NCBI RefSeq assembly: GCF_000717245.1
Contig: NZ_JNYQ01000004.1
Span: forward strand, 310,001-374,000
Direction: 5' to 3'
Length of the DNA stretch: 64,000 nt
DNA from: Kitasatospora papulosa
Lineage (GTDB): Bacteria; Actinomycetota; Actinomycetes; Streptomycetales; Streptomycetaceae
The position numbers and the translations under genes were made by a program. Positions 58,265 to 64,000 of the stretch are shown here, piece after piece. Numbering within the stretch: position 1 is the stretch's first letter; every line of letters begins with the position of its first letter. The notes under the pieces are model-generated. The model had not been told where the DNA came from. It did not search any database and was given only the letters and a program-made list of their open reading frames with translations.

Positions 58265-58978
58265 ATGGACAGCACCGACCTGGGCGATCTCTGGGATCGC
58301 GTCTTCGGAACCCAGTCCGCCCCCGAGCAGTGGCTGGTTGTGGTCACGGCGACGGCGGCCCTCGTCGCCGTGGTGCCGAACCTCATATGGCGGCTCTCCC
58401 GCAACGCGATCACCATCGCGCACGAGGGAGGACACGGTCTGGTGGCCCTGCTCACGGGGCGGCAGCTCTCCGGGATCCGCCTGCACTCGGACACCAGCGG
58501 CCTCACGGTCAGCCGCGGGAAGCCGACCGGCGTCGGCATGATCCTCACCGCGGCGGCCGGCTACACGGCGCCCCCGCTGCTCGGGCTGGGCGGTGCCTGG
58601 CTGCTGACCAACGGCAGGATCACCCTGTTCCTGTGGCTGGCGACCGCCCTGCTGGCGGTCATGCTGGTGATGATCCGCAACCTCTACGGCGCCCTCACCG
58701 TCATCCTCACGGGGACGACGTTCCTGCTGGTGTCCTGGCTGACCTCGGCCGACGTCCAGTCGGCGTTCGCGTACACGGCGGTCTGGTTCCTGCTGCTCGG
58801 GGGCGTGCGCCCGGCGTTCGAGCTCCAGTCCAAGCGCCGGTACGGCGGTGCCCCCGACTCCGACGCCGACCAGCTCGCCCGGCTGACGCACGCCCCGGCC
58901 GCGCTGTGGCTCTTCCTCTTCCACGCCGTGTCGCTCAGCTCGCTGATCGGCGGCGGACGCTGGCTCCTCGGACTGTGA
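58265..58978 (+). CDS. M50B-like membrane zinc metalloprotease
   Basis: A 237-residue membrane protein with about six hydrophobic segments. The zinc motif HEGGH (HExxH) lies in NAITIAHEGGHGLVALLTG near residue 60. The following GMILTAAAGYTAPPLLGLGGAWLL and MIRNLYGALTVILTGTTFLL match the M50B-like family (formerly DUF), whose second motif uses N..G rather than a clear NxxPxxxxD. No substrate is known. The ATG at 58265 is used; an in-frame ATG at 58190 overlaps the SRAP start. Confidence 0.86.
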   Translation: MDSTDLGDLWDRVFGTQSAPEQWLVVVTATAALVAVVPNLIWRLSRNAITIAHEGGHGLVALLTGRQLSGIRLHSDTSGLTVSRGKPTGVGMILTAAAGYTAPPLLGLGGAWLLTNGRITLFLWLATALLAVMLVMIRNLYGALTVILTGTTFLLVSWLTSADVQSAFAYTAVWFLLLGGVRPAFELQSKRRYGGAPDSDADQLARLTHAPAALWLFLFHAVSLSSLIGGGRWLLGL

Positions 58979-59102
58979 GGACCGGAGGGGCCGCCGCCCC
59001 GGACACCGTCGGCGAGCCGCCTGTACCACCCTTGTATTACGCACCGGTTTCGGCCCTTTTGTTGAAGATCTGGGTTTGCGGAGAGCCACTAAAGTGAGGG
59101 GC

Positions 59103-60482
59103 ATGACCGAAAGTGCCGTGCACCCCGCCCTCTGGCCCGCCCCCCTAGCGAGCGGGGCCGTCGACGCGACCGTCACCGTGCCCGGATCGAAGTCGGTCAC
59201 CAACCGCGCGCTCGTCCTCGCCTCGCTCTCCTCGGAGCCGGGCTGGCTGCGCCGCCCGCTGCGCTCCCGCGACACCCTGCTGATGGCCCAGGCGCTCCGC
59301 GCCCTGGGGGTCGGCATCGAGGAGGGCGTGGGCCCCGACGGCTCGGGCGAGGCGTGGAGGGTCATCCCCGCCGGTCTGCACGGCCCGGCCCGGGTGGACG
59401 TCGGCAACGCCGGGACGGTCATGCGCTTCCTGCCGCCCGTGGCCTGCCTCGCGGACGGCCCCGTCCACTTCGACGGCGACCCGCGCTCCTACGAGCGGCC
59501 CCTGCACGGCGTGATCGACGCGCTGAAGTCCCTGGGCGCCCGGATCGACGACGACGGCCGCGGGACGCTGCCGCTGACCGTGCACGGCGCGGGCGCGCTG
59601 GACGGCGGCCCGGTGTCCGTCGACGCGTCCTCGTCCTCCCAGTTCGTCTCCGCCCTGCTGCTCTCCGGGCCCCGCTTCAACCAGGGCGTGGAGGTGCGGC
59701 ACACCGGCGCGACCCTGCCCTCCATGCCGCACATCCGGATGACCGTCGACATGCTGCGCTCGGTCGGCGCCCAGGTCGACGAGCCGGAGACGGGCGGCGA
59801 GCCGAACGTCTGGCGGGTCTCCCCCTCCGCGCTGCTGGGCCGCGACCTGACCGTCGAGCCCGACCTCTCCAACGCCCAGCCGTTCCTGGCCGCGGCGCTG
59901 GTGACGGGCGGCCGGGTCACGATCCCCGACTGGCCGCTGCGGACCACCCAGCCGGGTGACGCGCTGCGCGAGATCTTCACCGCGATGGGTGGCGTGTGCG
60001 AGCTGACCGAGCGCGGTCTCACCTTCACGGGCACGGGCTCGGTCCACGGCATCGACGTCGACCTGAGCGAGGTCGGTGAACTGACGCCGGGCATCGCCGC
60101 CCTCGCCGCCCTCGCGGACTCCCCGTCCACCCTGCGCGGCGTCGCCCACCTCCGGCTGCACGAGACGGACCGGCTCGCGGCGCTCACCAAGGAGATCAAC
60201 GGGCTCGGGGGCGACGTCACGGAGACCGCCGACGGCCTGCGGATCGTGCCCGGCCCGCTGCACGGCGGCACCTTCCACACGTACGACGACCACCGGATGG
60301 CCACCGCCGGCGCGATCATCGGCCTCGCGGTCGCGGGGGTCGAGATCGAGAACGTCGGCACGACCGCGAAGACCCTGCCGGACTTCCCGGAGATGTGGAC
60401 CGGCATGCTCGGGGAACCGTCCGGTGCCGTCGGCGTCTCACCCGGCGCGCTCGGCGCCTCCGCGGGAAGCCGCGGGGTCTGA
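59103..60482 (+). CDS. aroA: EPSP synthase (3-phosphoshikimate 1-carboxyvinyltransferase)
   Basis: A 459-residue shikimate-pathway enzyme joining shikimate-3-phosphate and phosphoenolpyruvate. Conserved stretches are VPGSKSVTNRALVLASLS near residue 25, GNAGTVMRFLPP near 102, DASSSSQFVSALLLSGPR near 176, HETDRLAALTKEI near 355 and YDDHRMATAGAIIGL near 395. The C-terminus has a 25-residue extension (GAVGVSPGALGASAGS) of low complexity. The ATG at 59103 has GAGGGG close upstream. RsgA starts 4 bp after the stop. Confidence 0.96.
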   Translation: MTESAVHPALWPAPLASGAVDATVTVPGSKSVTNRALVLASLSSEPGWLRRPLRSRDTLLMAQALRALGVGIEEGVGPDGSGEAWRVIPAGLHGPARVDVGNAGTVMRFLPPVACLADGPVHFDGDPRSYERPLHGVIDALKSLGARIDDDGRGTLPLTVHGAGALDGGPVSVDASSSSQFVSALLLSGPRFNQGVEVRHTGATLPSMPHIRMTVDMLRSVGAQVDEPETGGEPNVWRVSPSALLGRDLTVEPDLSNAQPFLAAALVTGGRVTIPDWPLRTTQPGDALREIFTAMGGVCELTERGLTFTGTGSVHGIDVDLSEVGELTPGIAALAALADSPSTLRGVAHLRLHETDRLAALTKEINGLGGDVTETADGLRIVPGPLHGGTFHTYDDHRMATAGAIIGLAVAGVEIENVGTTAKTLPDFPEMWTGMLGEPSGAVGVSPGALGASAGSRGV

Positions 60483-60486
60483 GGAC

Positions 60487-61503
60487 ATGCGCCGCTACGG
60501 GAAGAACCCCGACGAGGACGACATCCGCGTCCGCCCCAACCCCAAGGGCAACCGGCCCCGCACCCACACGCGGCCCAAGCACGAGGACGCCGAGGACGGC
60601 ATGGTGCTCACCGTCGACCGGGGCAGGCTGACCTGCCTCGTCGACGACCGCACGGTGACGGCCATGAAGGCCCGCGAACTCGGCCGCAAGGCAGCCGTGG
60701 TGGGCGACCGGGTGTCTCTCGTCGGGGACCTCTCCGGCGACAAGGACACCCTGGCCCGCATCGTGCGGATCGGTACGCGTACGTCGGTGCTGCGCCGCAC
60801 GGCGGACGACGACGACCCCTTCGAGCGGGTGGTCGTGGCCAACGCCGACCAGTTGGCCATCGTCACCGCGCTCGCCGATCCCGAGCCCCGCCCGCGCATG
60901 ATCGACCGCTGCCTGGTCGCGGCGTACGACGGCGGGCTCAGCCCTCTCCTGGTGCTGACCAAGTCGGACCTGGCCTCGGCGGACAAGCTCCTGGAGGCCT
61001 ACACCCCGCTCGGCGTCCCGTACGTCGTGACCAGCCGCGAGGAGCTGGAGAACGGTGACGCCGCGGACCGTGTGCGCGAGCTGCTGAACGACCGGGTCAC
61101 CGCCTTCGTCGGACACTCCGGGGTCGGCAAGACGACCCTGGTCAACGCGCTGGTGCCGAAGGACCGGCGGCGGACGACCGGGGTGGTCAACGCCGTCACG
61201 GGGCGCGGCCGGCACACCACCACCTCGGCGCTCGCCCTGCCGCTGCCCGACGGCCGCGGCTGGGTCGTCGACACCCCGGGCGTACGGTCGTTCGGGCTGC
61301 ACCACGTCGACCCCTCGCGGGTCATCAACGCCTTCCCCGATCTCCAGCCGGGCACGGAGGACTGCCCGCGCGGCTGCACCCACGACGGCCAGGAGCCGGA
61401 GTGCGCGCTGGACGCGTGGGTCGCCGAGGGCCACGCGGATCCAGCCCGCCTCGACTCGCTGCGGCGGCTGCTGGCGACGCGGGAGCGGCGCGAGGGCGAC
61501 TGA
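60487..61503 (+). CDS. rsgA: Ribosome small-subunit GTPase RsgA
   Basis: A 338-residue circularly permuted GTPase assisting 30S maturation. Order of motifs is G4 (VLTKSDLAS near residue 157), then G1 (GHSGVGKTTLVNAL near 213) and G3 (VVDTPGVRSFGL near 258), as expected of the family. An OB-fold precedes (MVLTVDRGRLTCLVDD). The C-terminal zinc finger has Cys/His in DCPRGCTHDGQEPEC. It follows aroA by 4 bp and is probably co-transcribed, a layout common to streptomycetes. Confidence 0.95.
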   Translation: MRRYGKNPDEDDIRVRPNPKGNRPRTHTRPKHEDAEDGMVLTVDRGRLTCLVDDRTVTAMKARELGRKAAVVGDRVSLVGDLSGDKDTLARIVRIGTRTSVLRRTADDDDPFERVVVANADQLAIVTALADPEPRPRMIDRCLVAAYDGGLSPLLVLTKSDLASADKLLEAYTPLGVPYVVTSREELENGDAADRVRELLNDRVTAFVGHSGVGKTTLVNALVPKDRRRTTGVVNAVTGRGRHTTTSALALPLPDGRGWVVDTPGVRSFGLHHVDPSRVINAFPDLQPGTEDCPRGCTHDGQEPECALDAWVAEGHADPARLDSLRRLLATRERREGD

Positions 61504-61621
61504 GACACCGCGTGGCGGCGGACGGCCGGGCCGCCCCTCGCGCGTTTGCGGGCTCCCACGACAGGTAAGGGCATAATCGCGCAGGCGGGACGAACGTCAC
61601 CTACGTGGGAGGCACCGGACG

Positions 61622-61945
61622 ATGGCGTGGTTGCTGGTCGTGGTCGCTGGACTGCTCGAGACCGGCTTCGCCGTGTGTCTGAAGCTCTCGCACGGTTTCA
61701 CCCGCCTGTGGCCGACGGTCGCGTTCTGCGCGTTCGCCCTGGGCAGCTTCGGTCTGCTCACGCTGGCCCTCAAGAAGCTCGACGTCGGCCCGGCCTACGC
61801 GGTGTGGACGGGTATCGGGGCCGCGGGCACGGCGATCTACGGGATGGTCTTCCTCGACGACGTGGTCTCCACGCTCAAGCTGGTGTCGATCTCACTGGTG
61901 ATCGTCGGTGTGATCGGTCTGCAGCTGTCCGGTTCGGCGCAGTGA
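61622..61945 (+). CDS. SMR-family exporter, SugE/Gdx type
   Basis: A 107-residue four-helix small multidrug-resistance transporter. The essential membrane Glu is Glu13 (GLLETGFAVCLKLS), the same position as in Gdx proteins. The SugE-like HGFTRLWPT loop follows, and later GPAYAVWTGIGAAGTAIYGM is the typical third-helix GxG region. SugE/Gdx members export guanidinium or quaternary amines. A guanidine riboswitch was sought upstream but not convincingly found. Its 3' end overlaps the convergent TetR gene by 71 bp; the TetR protein may regulate it. Confidence 0.92.
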   Translation: MAWLLVVVAGLLETGFAVCLKLSHGFTRLWPTVAFCAFALGSFGLLTLALKKLDVGPAYAVWTGIGAAGTAIYGMVFLDDVVSTLKLVSISLVIVGVIGLQLSGSAQ

Positions 61946-62489
61946 TCCCCGGCCCAGGCCCGGAGTCCGCCGGCACCAGCGTGTAGGAGAGGGCCAGCCT
62001 GAGCGCGACCTCGCAGCACAGCTCCAGCCGCACGGGGTCGCGCGGTGAGGGGCCCGCCCCGAGCACGGCCACCGCCCGGTCGCGGACGAGGGCGAGCATC
62101 TCGGTGGGCGTCGGCGGTGCGGGTGCGCCGTACCGTCCGGCGGGGGCTGCGTCGGGCCGGGGCAGGTGATCCCCCCACACACCGGTGATCAGCGCCTTGA
62201 CCAGGACGTCTCCGTGGGCCGCCCGGACCGTCCAGCGGGCGAGCTCCGCAGGGCCGCCACCCTCGGCCGGATGGGTGCCGAGCGTCCGTTCGACCCCGGC
62301 GAGATAGCCGTCGGCTGCACGCCGGACCAGTGCGCGCGCCAGTCCGCCCTTGCTGCCGAACTCGTTGTAGAGGGTCTGCCTGGACACTCCCGCCGCGGCC
62401 GCCACGTCGACCATGCGTACGGCCGTCCAGGGCCGCGTCGTCAGCGCCGCGTACGCGGAGTCCAGCAGTGCTTCTCGCGCTGAGGGCAT
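61875..62489 (-). CDS. TetR-family transcriptional regulator
   Basis: A 204-residue TetR regulator. The N-terminal helix-turn-helix is VDVAAAAGVSRQTLYNEFGSKGGLARALV near residue 28, and the C-terminal helical ligand domain follows. It is encoded convergent to the SMR exporter and overlaps it by 71 bp, a layout seen for locally acting repressors of efflux genes. The ATG at 62489 gives MPSAREALLDSAYAAL. The effector is unknown. The C-terminal tail past the SMR overlap (NRTAADRSHRRSPVRS) is basic and poorly structured. Confidence 0.88.
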   Translation of the reverse strand: MPSAREALLDSAYAALTTRPWTAVRMVDVAAAAGVSRQTLYNEFGSKGGLARALVRRAADGYLAGVERTLGTHPAEGGGPAELARWTVRAAHGDVLVKALITGVWGDHLPRPDAAPAGRYGAPAPPTPTEMLALVRDRAVAVLGAGPSPRDPVRLELCCEVALRLALSYTLVPADSGPGPGITAPNRTAADRSHRRSPVRSTPA

Positions 62490-62644
62490 CGTCGCCTCCC
62501 ACGCCGGGGACCTGCGCATCAGAGTTGAGGCGCCCGGACACCCTGTCAAGGGTCCGCGTACGGCCCCGCCCCGGCGTGCGGGGAGGTGCCCGCCCGGCGC
62601 GGGGCCGTGTAGCCCGGCCGGGTGGCTGTGGATACTGTGACGGC

Positions 62645-63445
62645 ATGCCCGACTACCACGATGATCTGCGCCTTGCCCACGTACTGGCGGACGCCGCCGA
62701 CGCGGCGACGATGGACCGGTTCAAGGCCCTGGACCTCAAGGTCGAGACCAAGCCGGACATGACCCCGGTGAGCGAGGCGGACAAGCACGCGGAGGAACTG
62801 ATCCGCGGGCACCTGCACCGGGCGCGCCCGCGTGACGCGATCCTGGGCGAGGAGTACGGGGTCGAGGGCACCGGCCCGCGGCGCTGGGTCGTCGACCCGA
62901 TCGACGGCACCAAGAACTACGTACGCGGCGTCCCCGTATGGGCGACCCTGATCTCGCTGATGGAGGCGGGCGAGGACGGCTTCCAGCCGGTCGTCGGCGT
63001 GGTGTCCGCCCCCGCGCTGAACCGTCGCTGGTGGGCGGCCAAGGGTGCCGGCGCGTTCTCCGGCCGCAGCCTGACGTCCGCGACGCGGCTGCGGGTGTCG
63101 AAGGTCGAGCGCATCGCGGACTCCTCGTTCGCGTACTCCTCGATGACCGGCTGGGAGGAGCAGGGCCGGCTCGACGGCTTCATGGATCTGACGCGCGCCT
63201 GCTGGCGCACCCGTGGATACGGCGACTTCTGGCCCTACATGATGGTCGCCGAGGGCTCGGTCGACATCTGCGCGGAGCCGGAGCTCTCCCTGTGGGACAT
63301 GGCGGCGACAGCGATCGTCGTACAGGAGGCCGGTGGACGGTTCACCAGCCTGGACGGGGTGTCCGGCCCGGGCGGCGGCAACGCGGCGGCGTCCAACGGA
63401 CTGCTGCACGACGAGCTGCTGGGTTATCTGAACCAGCGCTACTAG
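62645..63445 (+). CDS. hisN: Histidinol-phosphatase, inositol-monophosphatase fold
   Basis: A 266-residue phosphatase of the inositol monophosphatase superfamily. Metal-binding motifs are GEEYGVE near residue 68, WVVDPIDGTKNYVRGVPVW near 81 (DPxDGT) and LSLWDMAATAIVVQEAGG near 215 (WD). The actinomycete orthologue HisN dephosphorylates histidinol phosphate. The start ATG at 62645 (MPDYHDDLRLAHVLADAAD) fits. It is divergent from the TetR gene with 155 bp between. Confidence 0.92.
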   Translation: MPDYHDDLRLAHVLADAADAATMDRFKALDLKVETKPDMTPVSEADKHAEELIRGHLHRARPRDAILGEEYGVEGTGPRRWVVDPIDGTKNYVRGVPVWATLISLMEAGEDGFQPVVGVVSAPALNRRWWAAKGAGAFSGRSLTSATRLRVSKVERIADSSFAYSSMTGWEEQGRLDGFMDLTRACWRTRGYGDFWPYMMVAEGSVDICAEPELSLWDMAATAIVVQEAGGRFTSLDGVSGPGGGNAAASNGLLHDELLGYLNQRY

Positions 63446-63497
63446 GCGTACGCCCCTTGTCCGGCCCCCTCGGTGGTGCGACTCTGGGATTCCCCCC

Positions 63498-63513
63498 ACT
63501 TGTGAACTTGTGA
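63498..63513 (+). repeat. Tandem 8-bp repeat upstream of the CBS-domain gene
   Basis: ACTTGTGA repeated twice without a gap (63498-63505 and 63506-63513), about 55 bp before the gene start; candidate binding site. Confidence 0.4.
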
Positions 63514-63568
63514 ATTGCCTCACGAAGGCCGATTCGCCGTTCACTCCCCCAAGGAGGTGGCTCCCGAC

Positions 63569-63970
63569 ATGCTCGTCCGCGACGCCATGAGCACCCTGGT
63601 CCTCACCATCGGTCCGGCCCACACGCTCCGCCAGGCGGCCAGGCTGATGTCGGCCCGGCGCATCGGAGCGGCCGTCGTCCACGATCCGGACACGTGCGGC
63701 CTCGGCATCCTCACCGAGCGGGACATCCTCGACGCGGTGGGAGCGGGCCTGGACCCCGACGCCGAGAACGCGTCCGGTCACACCACCACGGACGTGGTCT
63801 TCGCCTCTCCGGCCTGGACCCTGGAGGAGGCGGCGGCAGCCATGACGCACGGCGGCTTCCGGCATCTGATCGTGCTGGACGGCGACGGTCCGGTCGGCGT
63901 CGTCTCCGTCCGCGACATCATCAGGTGCTGGGCCCCGGCCAGGAGGCAGGCGGCGGGCGCGGCCCTGTGA
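63569..63970 (+). CDS. CBS-domain pair protein
   Basis: A 133-residue protein of two CBS domains. The first (MLVRDAMSTLVLTIGPAHTLRQAARLM, then GILTERDIL) and the second (VVFASPAWTLEEAAAAMTHGG, then GVVSVRDIIRC) each have the TERD/SVRD adenosyl-binding motif. Such proteins usually bind AMP, ATP or similar and act as energy sensors. Perfect AAGGAGGTG ribosome-binding site 9 bases before ATG 63569. The target is unknown. Confidence 0.92.
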   Translation: MLVRDAMSTLVLTIGPAHTLRQAARLMSARRIGAAVVHDPDTCGLGILTERDILDAVGAGLDPDAENASGHTTTDVVFASPAWTLEEAAAAMTHGGFRHLIVLDGDGPVGVVSVRDIIRCWAPARRQAAGAAL

Positions 63971-64000
63971 CGACGCCCCTGCCGCCCCGGGTCTCCGGGT

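Noticed and set aside
56696..59422. A 908-codon minus-strand open frame spanning several genes
   Set aside because: Low-complexity translation; the real genes here (hydrolase, SRAP, M50-type protease, aroA) have intact motifs in other frames.
61580..61630. ACGA motifs (GGGACGA and CCGGACGA) before the SMR exporter, suggesting a guanidine-II or -III riboswitch
   Set aside because: Neither ACGA is flanked by complementary stems, and the second overlaps the start codon; the pseudoknot partners of guanidine-III are absent.

Overview
This window is chromosomal DNA of a Streptomyces. It is very GC-rich, densely packed with genes on both strands, and carries marker loci typical of the genus: nickel superoxide dismutase with its maturation protease (sodN/sodX), the das chitobiose system with dasR, the B12-riboswitch-controlled nrdABS operon, sigR-rsrA, the WhiB protein WblE, sigH with its anti-sigma gene, snapalysin with its LysR activator, and an EshA-type protein. 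Gene content and order match what I recall of the S. coelicolor core from about SCO5281 (2-oxoglutarate dehydrogenase) down to about SCO5208 (hisN). This is core chromosome. I saw no rRNA, tRNA, insertion sequence, prophage or CRISPR array.

Layout. 1-5.7 kb: 3' end of the 2-oxoglutarate dehydrogenase gene, a DUF4097/PadR operon, a free-standing Clp_N protein co-transcribed with a small helix-turn-helix regulator, and an MDR oxidoreductase. 5.8-10.4 kb: malic enzyme and a polar amino-acid ABC transporter. 10.4-17.3 kb: a methyltransferase divergent from a CGNR zinc-finger regulator, sodX/sodN, a DUF952/NmrA pair, a reductase/epimerase, and the snapalysin pair. 17.3-24 kb: an acetyltransferase, a polyprenyl diphosphate synthase followed upstream by a family 2B encapsulin shell gene (eshA type), a questin-oxidase-like protein and a GlcD-type FAD oxidase. 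24-29.4 kb: NsrR/flavohaemoglobin, an amidase, a PLP deaminase and a Na+/H+ antiporter next to a UBP-type zinc finger.

29.4-33.2 kb: anti-sigma factor and SigH, a lipid kinase and WblE. 33.4-42.2 kb: a PdtaS-type sensor kinase, then the amino-sugar regulon (nagB, dasD, dasCBA, dasR) with DasR-type dre sites at the kinase, nagB and dasA/dasR. 42.3-44.9 kb: MctP monocarboxylate transporter with its small DUF3311 partner, and an acetyltransferase. 44.9-49.9 kb: cobalamin riboswitch and nrdA, nrdB and nrdS, with a small antisense membrane gene. 49.9-58.2 kb, mainly minus strand: M15 peptidase, peptide deformylase, a TPR protein, two translationally coupled HD/HD-GYP proteins, rsrA-sigR with its own sigma-R promoter, an alpha/beta hydrolase and a SRAP protein. 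58.2-64 kb: an M50-type protease, aroA, rsgA, an SMR exporter, a TetR regulator, hisN and a CBS-domain protein.

The genes sort into a few working modules: redox and nitrosative stress (SodN, NsrR/Hmp, SigR/RsrA, SRAP), morphological and stress control (SigH, WblE, HD-GYP proteins, EshA), amino-sugar sensing (DasR regulon) and deoxynucleotide supply under B12 control. The most striking locus is the encapsulin shell with an embedded cyclic-nucleotide-binding domain beside an isoprenyl diphosphate synthase that may be its cargo. The cis-elements were found by eye. They include perfect palindromes over several promoters, a near-consensus Crp box at wblE, a dre site facing the sensor kinase, and a sigma-R promoter.
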